DNA of 9,747 nt from Bacteroides sp. (lineage in GTDB: Bacteria; Bacteroidota; Bacteroidia; Bacteroidales; SM23-62). The notes under the pieces are model-generated. The model was given only the letters and a program-made list of their open reading frames with translations. It had not been told where the DNA came from and ran no database searches. The DNA is taken from assembly GCA_030589965.1 (NCBI GenBank), contig JAUUZM010000090.1, positions 1-9,747 on the forward strand. The letters are read 5' to 3'. Of the stretch, positions 1-8,146 are shown in pieces. The first letter of the stretch is position 1; the number at the start of each line of letters is the position of its first letter. A program made the position numbers and the translations under genes.

Positions 1-150
1 GGACATGGATATGGCCCGGTAATATTTGCCGGAGCAGAAATGTACCGTTTGGTAAGTACCCATCACATCAAGATGAACGATAGCGCGGTTCTATTTTATA
101 AAGAAGAGGTAAAGACAGACAAGCCGATTTTCTATCTGGATGAAAAATGA
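1..150 (+). CDS. Glycoside hydrolase, GH88/GH105-like unsaturated uronyl hydrolase (3' end only)
   Basis: The first 150 bases are open in frame 1 and end in TGA at 148-150, giving the last 49 residues of a protein whose start lies outside the window. The fragment begins GHGYGPVIFAGAEMYRLV and ends with a short beta-rich tail (NDSAVLFYKEE, then KPIFYLDEK). A Gly-rich GxGPVxxAGAE segment near the C-terminus is what I recall from GH88/GH105 (alpha/alpha)6-barrel enzymes, where it forms the last barrel helix. Those enzymes hydrate the 4,5-double bond of unsaturated uronic acids produced by polysaccharide lyases. It lies 59 bp upstream of the first sulfatase on the same strand and is probably in the same operon. 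With no catalytic residues visible, the assignment rests on one motif and context. Another barrel-type glycosidase is possible. Confidence 0.55.
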   Translation, partial: GHGYGPVIFAGAEMYRLVSTHHIKMNDSAVLFYKEEVKTDKPIFYLDEK

Positions 151-209
151 ATCCGGCACATAACTAGTTTTTTTACTCTGAATGTATAAACCGTACTTTT
201 TAGACTAAT

Positions 210-1586
210 ATGAAAAAGAGCAGAAGAGTTTTCCTTGTAATAGCAGGTCTGTGCATGATAGCATGTATGGGATGCAGCATGGTTGACAATAAAGAAAAGG
301 ACAAGAACTCTTCAAAACCGAATATACTTCTGATTGTAGCAGACGATATGGGTTGGGCAGATGTAGGGTATCACGATTCTCCGATCCGAACACCGCAAAT
401 CGACCGCCTTGCGAGTCAGGGTGTACTGCTCGAACAACATTATGTGGCGGCGATGTGCACGCCCACTCGCACTGCATTGCTGACCGGGCGATATTGGAGC
501 CGGTTTGGAAATACCACTCCGAGCAACGAGCGCGTACTGCCATGGGAAACATGGACGTTGGCCCTTGCTCTCAAACAGGCCGGGTACACTACCCATATAA
601 GCGGCAAGTGGCATCTGGGGTCCAAACCCGAATGGGGACCCAAAAAATTTGGTTTTGACTACTCGTACGGTTCTCTGGCTGGTGGAGTGCATCCCTACAA
701 CCACCTCTACAAAGCGGGGCCATACATGAAAACCTGGCACCGCAATGACACGCTGATCGAAGAAGAGGGTCATGTGACCGACCTGATTGCTGCGGAAGCT
801 CTTAAGTTCATTGAAGCCACAGACAGTAATCCATTTTTCATCTATGTGCCTTTCACAGCCGTTCACGATCCCTTTGATGAACCAAAACAGTGGTTGGACA
901 GCGCCTCGCATATTGAACCTGATCGCAGGCAATATGCGGCTTGCGTTCAGCACATGGATGCCACGATCGGAAAGATGGTGGAAGCACTGGATCGTACAGG
1001 GAAGCGGGAAAATACCCTCATTATATTCTTTTCCGATAATGGCGGCGCTAATGGCGATGGCAGTCTCCAATATCCTGAAGGTAAGGCCAATGCCCCGATC
1101 AAGGGATTCAATCTCCCCTTGCGAGGCTGGAAGAAACAGGTTTACGAAGGAGGAATCCGGGTTCCCGCTTTTATTCATTGGCCTGAAGAATTAAGTCCCG
1201 CCAGGGTCATGACACCGATTCATGTTACGGATTGGATGCCGACGATATGTGCATTGCTGGATATTCCGGAGGCCGAAAATGCAAAATGGGATGGTATGAA
1301 CATCTGGCCTTTACTCATAGGAAAAAAGGACCCGGCACTGGAGAAACGTGAACTTTACTGCCAGGGTGTACAATGGAAATCTGCCGCTCTTCATCAGGGC
1401 AACTGGAAACTGGTGGTCCATCGTCACGAAGACGCAGATAAAATAGAACTGTTTGATCTCTCTGCCGATCCTTACGAGAAGAATGATCTTTCTGCCAAAC
1501 ATCCGGAACTTGTGACTAAAATGCAAATGGCACTGCTTGATCAGGAGAAGAGGGACAACGATACAACACCAAGTGCTACGAATTGA
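210..1586 (+). CDS. Arylsulfatase, S1 family formylglycine-dependent lipoprotein (arylsulfatase B-like)
   Basis: This is a 458-residue S1 sulfatase expected to hydrolyse sulfate esters on a glycan. The N-terminus MKKSRRVFLVIAGLCMIAC is a lipoprotein leader (lipobox cysteine C19, or C22 in CMGC), so the enzyme is probably membrane-anchored in the cell envelope. The FGly motif C83-T-P-T-R87, followed by ALLTGRY, is intact. Other family residues visible are the metal-binding pair D45-D46 (VADDMGW), K133 and H135 in GKWHLG, H219 in AVHDPF, D276-N277 in SDNGG, and GGIRVPAF at 314-321. The C-terminal sub-domain carries the usual ELFDLSADPYEKNDLS block near 413-428. The length is normal for the family. 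The start has no Shine-Dalgarno, as expected in Bacteroidota. Activity requires a formylglycine-generating enzyme (probably an anSME, given a Cys-type motif), which is not in this window. The sulfated sugar cannot be named. The layout resembles arylsulfatase B, but I cannot assign a subfamily. Confidence 0.93.
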   Translation: MKKSRRVFLVIAGLCMIACMGCSMVDNKEKDKNSSKPNILLIVADDMGWADVGYHDSPIRTPQIDRLASQGVLLEQHYVAAMCTPTRTALLTGRYWSRFGNTTPSNERVLPWETWTLALALKQAGYTTHISGKWHLGSKPEWGPKKFGFDYSYGSLAGGVHPYNHLYKAGPYMKTWHRNDTLIEEEGHVTDLIAAEALKFIEATDSNPFFIYVPFTAVHDPFDEPKQWLDSASHIEPDRRQYAACVQHMDATIGKMVEALDRTGKRENTLIIFFSDNGGANGDGSLQYPEGKANAPIKGFNLPLRGWKKQVYEGGIRVPAFIHWPEELSPARVMTPIHVTDWMPTICALLDIPEAENAKWDGMNIWPLLIGKKDPALEKRELYCQGVQWKSAALHQGNWKLVVHRHEDADKIELFDLSADPYEKNDLSAKHPELVTKMQMALLDQEKRDNDTTPSATN

Positions 1587-1655
1587 AAAAATTAAGTTGG
1601 AAGTAAATATTGACTTAAGGTATTATGCAAAAGCTAAATATAAATTCTGGTTGAA

Positions 1656-3113
1656 ATGGGAAATAATAGAAGAGATTTTCTAAAAATGGCCGCCATGGCA
1701 GGATTAAGCATTCCGGCTGCAAATGCTCTTTATGCAAAAGGTTTGGATGATGAGAAAAACTTCGGCGTTTTACCCAAACGAATTGAAGAGTATCAAACGA
1801 ACCACAAGCAGCGATTTAACATGTCGGGCTATGCTGCCCCCAAAATCAGTACGGTAAGAATGGGAATAATAGGTACGGGAAACCGGGGCTCCCATCATGC
1901 CGGAACCATATCCCGGGTATCGGATGTGGAGATAAAAGCAGCTGCTGATGTGTTGCCTGAACGATTTGAAAGGATCAAAAAAAACCTCGAGAATACAGAT
2001 CACAATCCTGAATATTATTCCGGTTCCGATGATGCATGGAAAGAATTATGCGAACGTAAAGATTTAGACCTCATACTGATTACCACTCCCACCTACATGC
2101 ATGCAAGTATGGCGGTGTATGCCATGGAGCAAGGGAAGCATGTAATCACAGAAGTGCCGGCAGCTGTAACCATTGATGAATGTTGGGATTTGGTAAAAAC
2201 TTCGGAACGTACAAAGAAGCACTGTATGATGATGGAGAATTATTCCTTTATGCCTTTTCATATCACTACATTGAACATGGCGAAACAGGGATTTTTTGGG
2301 GATATCGTACATGGTGACGGGGCATACAATACAAGCAAAATGGGGAATAACTTTGGCAAAAATATGTATTGGAACATGTGGTGGCTGAGGATGTACGGTT
2401 CCCGAAAAGGGAATATTTATCCGACCCATGGCATGGGACCCATAGCTCAGATGATGAATATTAACCGGGGTGATCGTTTTGATTTAATGGTTTCCATGGA
2501 GAGCAATGATTTTATGATGCAGGGAAAGGCAAAGGAACTGGCGGAAGATGATCCTTTTTTCGAAGAATTTACCAAAATGGAATACCGGGGTAATATGAGT
2601 TCAATGCTCATTAAAACGAAGCAGGGACGAACCCTTAATATTCAGCATGATGCCACTTCACCATCTCCACATAACCTCATTCATGGTGTATACGGAACAA
2701 AAGGAGCCGTGTTGTTCGATCCGGCTCCACCGAGAATATCTACCGGCAATCACAAATGGACTGACAAAAAAACCTACGATGAACTGATTGAAAAATACAA
2801 ACCCGGCTTGCTTCATAAATTTGAAGACTTCAGAAAAGGCCTGGGGGCGGACCTGAAAAGCGGACACGGTGGTTCGGATCTTATAAATGTCTGGCATATC
2901 ATCGATTGCCTTCGAACCGGCTTGCCACTTGATCAGGATGTATATGATGCAGCTGCCTTTAGTTCGGTAGTTGAATTATCGGAGTGGTCCGTGCTTAATA
3001 ATTCAAATTCCATAAAGGTGCCGGATTTTACTGCCGGAGCATGGAAGACCAATAAACCCAATATGGATATTAACCTTGAAAATGGATCTGGGGATACCAG
3101 GATTTTTGGATAA
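1656..3113 (+). CDS. GH109-like Gfo/Idh/MocA family protein, Tat-exported
   Basis: This 485-residue protein has an N-terminal Tat leader (NRRDFLKMAAMAGLSIPAA, residues 4-22), so it is predicted to fold with its cofactor in the cytoplasm before export. A Rossmann NAD(P)-binding domain starts at residue 67 with G73-T-G75-N-R-G78. It is followed by TEVPAAVTIDECWDLV (165-180), MMMENYSF (191-198), YPTHGMGPIAQ (255-265) and GLPLDQDVYDAAAFS (422-436). This series matches GH109, whose founding members are alpha-N-acetylgalactosaminidases working by NAD-dependent oxidation, elimination and hydration. The start ATG places the twin-arginine signal correctly, and the length is close to the family norm. 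The region after GAY (222-224), where I recall GAYIHDLR in classical members, reads GAYNTSKM here. A Trp-Trp-Leu (242-244) replaces the Trp-Arg-Leu I expect, so the sugar specificity may differ from GalNAc. A plain exported oxidoreductase remains possible. It lies between the first sulfatase and the URO-D-like gene, with a 69-bp gap upstream. Confidence 0.85.
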   Translation: MGNNRRDFLKMAAMAGLSIPAANALYAKGLDDEKNFGVLPKRIEEYQTNHKQRFNMSGYAAPKISTVRMGIIGTGNRGSHHAGTISRVSDVEIKAAADVLPERFERIKKNLENTDHNPEYYSGSDDAWKELCERKDLDLILITTPTYMHASMAVYAMEQGKHVITEVPAAVTIDECWDLVKTSERTKKHCMMMENYSFMPFHITTLNMAKQGFFGDIVHGDGAYNTSKMGNNFGKNMYWNMWWLRMYGSRKGNIYPTHGMGPIAQMMNINRGDRFDLMVSMESNDFMMQGKAKELAEDDPFFEEFTKMEYRGNMSSMLIKTKQGRTLNIQHDATSPSPHNLIHGVYGTKGAVLFDPAPPRISTGNHKWTDKKTYDELIEKYKPGLLHKFEDFRKGLGADLKSGHGGSDLINVWHIIDCLRTGLPLDQDVYDAAAFSSVVELSEWSVLNNSNSIKVPDFTAGAWKTNKPNMDINLENGSGDTRIFG

Positions 3114-3184
3114 CTTGATTGCTGAATACTACGAGTATTTATATGAACCTCAAACTCAAAAAATCAGTATTTAAAACAAAAATA

Positions 3185-4258
3185 ATGTCTAAAACAAAAT
3201 CTATTATAAAGCTGCCCGTAGATATTGTTCTGGCACCTGAATGGTGGCATAAAAACACTGGAATAACCTTCGACCGGGATTTCTTTTTCCATCCCCTGAA
3301 AAGGGTGGAAAGCGAACAAAAAATGGAACAAGAGTTATATGATAGATGGGGGAAATACGGACTTGGAGCAGACAGGGACACACTGCGCCCGGAGATCGGT
3401 GCGGTTCACCTTGCAGCCGGATTTTTCCTTTCTGAAATAATGGGATGCAAGGTGGAGTACACTGAAAATCATCCGCCTCAGGTGCATTGCCATAACCGTG
3501 AAGAACTCAAAGTTGATGTTGAAGCTGCTTTCAAAACAAGGACTTACAAAGATTTTGAGGCCATGTGTGAAATACTGAAAACAAAACAAGGTTACCTAAC
3601 AGGAGATGTAAACTGGGGAGGGATACTCAATATTGCCATGGATATCCGCGGACAACAGATCTTTCTTGACATGGCCATGGGGGATGAAAATGTAAAAACC
3701 TTCCTTGACGACATACATAGTATTATTTCGAAGTTCACCACATCTGTTGAGCAGAAAACAAAAACCACTTCGGTTTCAGTAAACCGCGTTGCCCGTTTTT
3801 ATGAGAATCCTTTATTGCTGCATTCCCAGTGTTCGCATACCATGATCAGCAGTGAGGATTATGAGCAGTATTTAATGAAATATGATATTGAATGGGCCGG
3901 AAAAAACCGACCATTTGGCATTCACTATTGCGGGAATGATCCTCACCGCTACGCTGAATCCTTTGCAAAGCTTCCCTCCCTGGATTTCCTGGATGTTGGA
4001 TGGGGCGGAGATTTAAAAATACTCAGGAAGCATTTACCCAATACCTTTCTAAACATCCGAATGGACCCGGTCACCCTGAATAATTATTCAGAAAAGGAAC
4101 TTGAATCGACGATTTTAAGATTGATAAATGATTCTGCAGATCCTTCTTTGACCGGGGTTTGCTGCATCAATATGGACGATAAAGTAGAAGATTCTAAGAT
4201 CTCCATGATCTTTGAAACCGTTGAGAGATACAGGGCAGAACACAAACTGGAATCGTAG
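3185..4258 (+). CDS. Uroporphyrinogen decarboxylase/zinc methyltransferase-like protein
   Basis: This is a cytoplasmic protein of 357 residues from ATG 3185, with no signal peptide. In-frame alternatives are ATG 3143 and TTG 3119. I prefer 3185 because the 22 extra residues look like translated A-rich leader and the upstream sequence is A-rich in the Bacteroidota manner. The C-terminal half resembles the URO-D TIM-barrel superfamily. It has SSEDYEQYLMKYD, then H-Y-C-G (codons from 3923), then LDFLDVGWGGDLKILRKHLP with the repeated beta-strand/helix pattern, and a late Cys pair in TGVCC. The H-x-C-x(about 76-77)-C arrangement matches the zinc ligands of MtaA/MtbA-type methylcobalamin methyltransferases, which share this fold, rather than heme-pathway HemE. 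The N-terminal block VDIVLAPEWWHKNTGITFDRD contains a distinctive EWWHK. I do not know the reaction. Its place among sulfatases and glycosidases suggests a role with a modified sugar or methyl group, but that is inference. No corrinoid protein gene is visible nearby. Confidence 0.7.
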   Translation: MSKTKSIIKLPVDIVLAPEWWHKNTGITFDRDFFFHPLKRVESEQKMEQELYDRWGKYGLGADRDTLRPEIGAVHLAAGFFLSEIMGCKVEYTENHPPQVHCHNREELKVDVEAAFKTRTYKDFEAMCEILKTKQGYLTGDVNWGGILNIAMDIRGQQIFLDMAMGDENVKTFLDDIHSIISKFTTSVEQKTKTTSVSVNRVARFYENPLLLHSQCSHTMISSEDYEQYLMKYDIEWAGKNRPFGIHYCGNDPHRYAESFAKLPSLDFLDVGWGGDLKILRKHLPNTFLNIRMDPVTLNNYSEKELESTILRLINDSADPSLTGVCCINMDDKVEDSKISMIFETVERYRAEHKLES

Positions 4259-4293
4259 AAACGCAGTACACTTAAAAATACAATACGCAAAAT

Positions 4294-5766
4294 ATGAAAT
4301 ATTCATTTAGCAAAGCAATCACTGCAATTGGTTTAATACCCATTCTGTTCCTTATGTTGTTTACGGGTTGTAAGGCACCTCAAAAACCAAATGTGGTTTT
4401 CATTCTTACCGACCAGTGGAGGGCATCGGCCTTCGGGTATGCAGGTGATCCCAATGTAAAAACCCCGAACCTTGACCGGCTGGCTCAGGAGTCCGTCAGT
4501 TTCGTGAATGCGGTGAGTGTTTGTCCCGTTTGTACTCCTTACCGGGCAGCCCTGCTGACAGGGCGTTACCCCACAAGCACCGGAATGATCATGAACGATA
4601 TTTACCTTCCCTCCGAGGAGTTATGCATGGCAGAGATCTATCAATCCGCCGGCTACCAAACCGCCTACCTGGGGAAATGGCATCTTGACGGACATGGAAG
4701 AACGAATAACGTGGAACCCGAACGAAGGCAGGGATTTGACTACTGGAAAGCCCTGGAGTGTTCTCATGATTATAATAACATGCCCTATTACGAGAATGAT
4801 ATCCCGGACATAAAATATTGGGAGGAATATTCCCCGAATTCCATCACAAAGGATGCAGCGGAATATCTGAGCGATCATGCGCAGGACCGGCAGCCATTCC
4901 TGCTCTTTGTATCCATTGCCACCCCGCATTTTCCGCACCATACTGCCCCGGAAGAATATAAACAAATGTATCCTCCCTCAGAAGTAAAGCTGAATCCGAA
5001 TGTTCCCGAAGAGATCCATGGTAAGGTTTATAAGGAAATAAAGGGTTATTATGCCCATTGCACGGCCACGGATAAAGCCATCGGGGAACTGCTGGATCGT
5101 ATGAAGGAGCTGGACCTGATGGACAACACCATCCTGGTTTTTACCTCGGATCACGGGGAGATGATGGGTGCGCATGGAAGGTCACCCTACCGGAAACAAC
5201 TGGCCTGGGACGAAGCCCTCAATGTACCCTTCCTTATAAGCTATCCGGGTATCGGGCAGAATAAAGGGGCCATTGTCAATGCACCCATTAACACACCGGA
5301 TATACTTCCTTCCCTGCTGAGTCTTTGCGATATTGATATCCCGGAAAGCATCGAAGGAGATAACCTGTCGGGTTTGATTTCGGCTCCGGATCCCAAAACG
5401 GACCGGGCTGCCCTGGTAATGGCTGTTTCCCCTTTTGCCGGGAACTATAAAGATCCCGAATACCGTGGGTTAAAGACCGCCAGGTACACCTATACAAGAA
5501 CCCCTGAAGGTGAAGTCATGCTGTTTGATGACCTGGATGACACTTACCAGATGAATAACCTTGCCGGCCTTCAGGAATTCTCTGGAATTCAGGCTGATCT
5601 CGAAGATCAGCTTCACCGGAAATTAAAAGAGATCGGCGATGAGAATTTCAAAACACGTGACTATTATATGGAGAAATGGGGTTATATGATAGATATGGAT
5701 TGCAAATGTCTTGGCTACAAGAACTGGGACAGGGGAGAGGGAGTAGTACAAACTCCGAAAAAGTAA
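4294..5766 (+). CDS. Sulfatase, S1 family formylglycine-dependent lipoprotein (second, divergent copy)
   Basis: This 490-residue sulfatase is clearly a different subfamily from the one at 210-1586. The leader MKYSFSKAITAIGLIPILFL followed by LFTGC puts the lipobox cysteine at C26, so it is probably envelope-anchored. The FGly motif is C80-T-P-Y-R84, within SVCPVCTPYRAALLTGRYP. The metal site starts with D40-Q41 (ILTDQWR) instead of the Asp-Asp of the first sulfatase. Other residues are K128 and H130 (LGKWH), H212 (TPHFPHH), D286-H287 (TSDHGEMMGAHG) and K301 in YRKQLAWDEALNVPF. The C-terminal domain ends with VMLFDDLDDTYQMNNLAG and a tail containing C470 and C472. The SDHG-type metal motif and RKQLAWDE block are common in polysaccharide-degrading S1 sulfatases. 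The substrate is unknown, and maturation needs an anSME not present here. It starts 35 bp after the URO-D-like gene and ends 4 bp before GH95, so co-transcription is likely. Confidence 0.94.
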   Translation: MKYSFSKAITAIGLIPILFLMLFTGCKAPQKPNVVFILTDQWRASAFGYAGDPNVKTPNLDRLAQESVSFVNAVSVCPVCTPYRAALLTGRYPTSTGMIMNDIYLPSEELCMAEIYQSAGYQTAYLGKWHLDGHGRTNNVEPERRQGFDYWKALECSHDYNNMPYYENDIPDIKYWEEYSPNSITKDAAEYLSDHAQDRQPFLLFVSIATPHFPHHTAPEEYKQMYPPSEVKLNPNVPEEIHGKVYKEIKGYYAHCTATDKAIGELLDRMKELDLMDNTILVFTSDHGEMMGAHGRSPYRKQLAWDEALNVPFLISYPGIGQNKGAIVNAPINTPDILPSLLSLCDIDIPESIEGDNLSGLISAPDPKTDRAALVMAVSPFAGNYKDPEYRGLKTARYTYTRTPEGEVMLFDDLDDTYQMNNLAGLQEFSGIQADLEDQLHRKLKEIGDENFKTRDYYMEKWGYMIDMDCKCLGYKNWDRGEGVVQTPKK

Positions 5767-5770
5767 TAAA

Positions 5771-8146
5771 ATGAACCAACTTCAAGATTTAACTATGAAT
5801 CAGATGAAGCACAAGGAAATGATATGGGTGTTCCTGGCATTGATGCTATGTTTTGAAACCGCAGGGGGCCAGGACATGAATGACCTTCGGCTATGGTTTA
5901 GCCATCCGGCAACAGAATGGAATAATGCCCTTCCTGTTGGGAATGGCCGATTGGGAGCCATGGTTTTTGGGGGTATAGAAACTGAACGTCTTCAGCTCAA
6001 TGAGGAAACGGTGTGGACCGGGAAAGAACAGGACAATCCTAATCCCGGATCACGAAAAGGATTGGAAGAGGTTCGCCGTCTTCTTTTCGACGGAAAATAC
6101 GAGGAGGCGGAAGAAGTAGCTCAATCGCAAATTATGAGTGAAAGGGCCAGAACCCCGCGAGACACTTACCAGACTTTAGGAGATCTGCATTTGTTTTTCC
6201 CCCATCACAGAAGAACATCGGAATACCGGCGGCAACTGGACCTGGAAACGGCATTGGCAACGGTCATGTATACAGCTGACCGGGTTCAGTACACGAGGAA
6301 AGTATTTTCTTCGGCTGTTGACCAGGTGCTGGTAGTCAGAATTGAATCTGACAGGCAGGGAGCAGTTGATTTTGCTGCCCTGCTAAGCAGACCCGGGAAA
6401 AACGCCAGGCTGGTTCTTGAGGATGATATGATTACCATCTCCGAACATGTTGGGAATGGGACGGGAGTGAAAATGGTTGCCAGGATGAAGATGATACCCG
6501 AAAAGGGGAGCATGCGAATTTCAGGAGATAGTTTGCTGGTGGAAAATGCGAATGCAGTTACACTGCTCATTACTGCAGCAACTGATTATCGTGGTGAAGA
6601 TCCATTCCGGATTACCAGGCAACAGCTGGATGCCGCCTCCCTGAAGTCTTATGAGGATCTTTTGATGGATCATGTGAGCGATTACCAGAAATATTTTTCA
6701 CGAGTAGACCTTGATCTTGGAGAAACCGACGCTATATACTTTTCAACGGATTCCAGGATTGATGCAATGAAAAACGGAAATATCGATCCCCAGCTGGTCG
6801 AGCTCTACTATCAGTTCGGTAGATACCTGCTGATCAGCAGTTCCCGCCCGGGCTGTCTGCCTGCCAATCTACAAGGAATCTGGGCGGATGGATTAAGACC
6901 TCCCTGGAGTGCGGACTATCATATCAACATTAACATACAGATGAATTACTGGCCTGCGGAGATTACGAATCTATCTGAACTTCATGAGCCCTTCTTCACT
7001 TTTCTCGATGATCTCAGGCCGGATGGAAGGAGAACCGCCCGGGAAGTCTATGGATGCAGGGGTAGTGTGGCACATCATACCACCGATGTCTGGCATTTTA
7101 CCGAACCGACTGGTTCAATCCGGTATGCACTGTGGCCCATGGGCATCGCCTGGAGTTGCCAGCATCTCTGGGAACATTACCTCTTTACTGAAGACAGGGA
7201 GTTTCTGGAAAAAACCGCCTTCCCGATCATGAAGGAGGCGGCAGAGTTTTCGGCTGACTGGCTGGTGGAGGATCCTGAAAGCGGATACCTGGTATCCGGC
7301 CCATCCATTTCACCAGAAAACAAGTTCCTGACTCCGGAAGGTAAAACGGTATCCATTGATATGGGTCCGACTATGGATCATATGATCATCTGGGACCTTC
7401 TCACAAGTACCCTGGAAGCCGGCAGCATTCTTGGAGAGAAAAAGAAGTGGATGAATGAGATGAATGATGTACTGGATCATCTGGCACCTGTTACCATTGG
7501 TTCAGATGGCAGGCTGATGGAGTGGAGGAAGGAATATCCTGAAGCCGATTCCGGTCACCGGCATATTTCACATCTTTTCGGATTGCACCCCGGAAGGCAG
7601 ATTACCATGCAGAATAACCCGGAACTGATGGATGCTGCCCGGAAGACCATTGAAACCAGGCTTGCTAACGGCGGGGGACATACAGGATGGAGCCGGGCAT
7701 GGATCATCAACTTCTTTGCAAGGTTACTGGATGGGGAGGCCGCCTATGAAAATGTTCTGGCACTATTGAGGAAATCCACCCTTCATAACCTCTTTGATAC
7801 TCATCCCCCCTTCCAGATTGATGGAAATTTCGGGGCCACGGCAGGGATTACCGAGATGCTCATGCAGAGCCATGCGGATGAGATACATCTGTTGCCTGCA
7901 TTGCCCTGGGACTGGCAAACGGGACATATTCATGGCATTTGTGCAAGAGGCGGTTTTGAGGTGGATATTGACTGGGAGAATGGAGAGATGACGCAGGTAC
8001 ATATTCTGTCAAAACTTGGTAATGAATGCCAGATCCGGTATGGGGAAAAGATGATCCGGGTCAAAACAAAAAAGGGAGAAGCATTCTCTCTGAATTCACA
8101 TCTCGAGAAGATACAATCCAGTAATACACTTATCCATAAACCATGA
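5771..8146 (+). CDS. Alpha-L-fucosidase, glycoside hydrolase family 95
   Basis: This is a 791-residue GH95 enzyme predicted to release terminal alpha-L-fucose (classically alpha-1,2-linked) with inversion. The N-terminal beta-sandwich begins LWFSHPATEWNNALPVGNGR (41-60) and continues LGAMVFGG...LQLNEETVWTG (61-84). The (alpha/alpha)6 barrel carries H384-I-N386-I-N388-IQMNYWPAE, SGPSISPEN with E516, and FQIDGNFGATAGITEML with D684. From memory of the Bifidobacterium bifidum AfcA structure, these correspond to the Asn pair with Asp that activates water and to the general acid Glu. All are present, so the enzyme should be active. The retained His384, rather than the Thr reported for GH95 alpha-L-galactosidases, favours fucose. 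The leader is compatible with a Sec signal (MIWVFLALMLCFETAGGQ, about 17-34). ATG 5804 would give a more ordinary signal peptide, but ATG 5771 directly follows the sulfatase stop. The 3' end overlaps the next gene by 4 bp (ATGA), implying translational coupling. Confidence 0.95.
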   Translation: MNQLQDLTMNQMKHKEMIWVFLALMLCFETAGGQDMNDLRLWFSHPATEWNNALPVGNGRLGAMVFGGIETERLQLNEETVWTGKEQDNPNPGSRKGLEEVRRLLFDGKYEEAEEVAQSQIMSERARTPRDTYQTLGDLHLFFPHHRRTSEYRRQLDLETALATVMYTADRVQYTRKVFSSAVDQVLVVRIESDRQGAVDFAALLSRPGKNARLVLEDDMITISEHVGNGTGVKMVARMKMIPEKGSMRISGDSLLVENANAVTLLITAATDYRGEDPFRITRQQLDAASLKSYEDLLMDHVSDYQKYFSRVDLDLGETDAIYFSTDSRIDAMKNGNIDPQLVELYYQFGRYLLISSSRPGCLPANLQGIWADGLRPPWSADYHININIQMNYWPAEITNLSELHEPFFTFLDDLRPDGRRTAREVYGCRGSVAHHTTDVWHFTEPTGSIRYALWPMGIAWSCQHLWEHYLFTEDREFLEKTAFPIMKEAAEFSADWLVEDPESGYLVSGPSISPENKFLTPEGKTVSIDMGPTMDHMIIWDLLTSTLEAGSILGEKKKWMNEMNDVLDHLAPVTIGSDGRLMEWRKEYPEADSGHRHISHLFGLHPGRQITMQNNPELMDAARKTIETRLANGGGHTGWSRAWIINFFARLLDGEAAYENVLALLRKSTLHNLFDTHPPFQIDGNFGATAGITEMLMQSHADEIHLLPALPWDWQTGHIHGICARGGFEVDIDWENGEMTQVHILSKLGNECQIRYGEKMIRVKTKKGEAFSLNSHLEKIQSSNTLIHKP

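Noticed and set aside
151..209. Possible Bacteroidota promoter (TAGTTTTT resembling TAnnTTTG) ahead of the first sulfatase
   Set aside because: There is no matching -33 element at proper spacing, the -7 match is imperfect, and the gap is short enough for operon read-through.
312..1178. Long minus-strand open frame opposite the first sulfatase
   Set aside because: No recognisable domain; it mirrors a strong plus-strand gene with complete sulfatase motifs and is a shadow frame.
1592..1618. Inverted repeat TTAAGT...ACTTAA between the first sulfatase and the GH109-like gene
   Set aside because: Arms of 6 bp that are A/T-rich with a 15-nt spacer are too weak for a terminator or operator call.
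4522..4533. C77 of the CPVC pair as an alternative formylglycine site in the second sulfatase
   Set aside because: Only C80 fits C-x-P-x-R followed by ALLTGR; C77 lacks the Pro at +2 and the Arg at +4.
5593..5611. Perfect 8-bp stem with a 3-nt loop (GCTGATCT/AGATCAGC)
   Set aside because: It lies inside the second sulfatase coding for QADLEDQL, with no T-tract after it. It is most likely a chance product of coding sequence.
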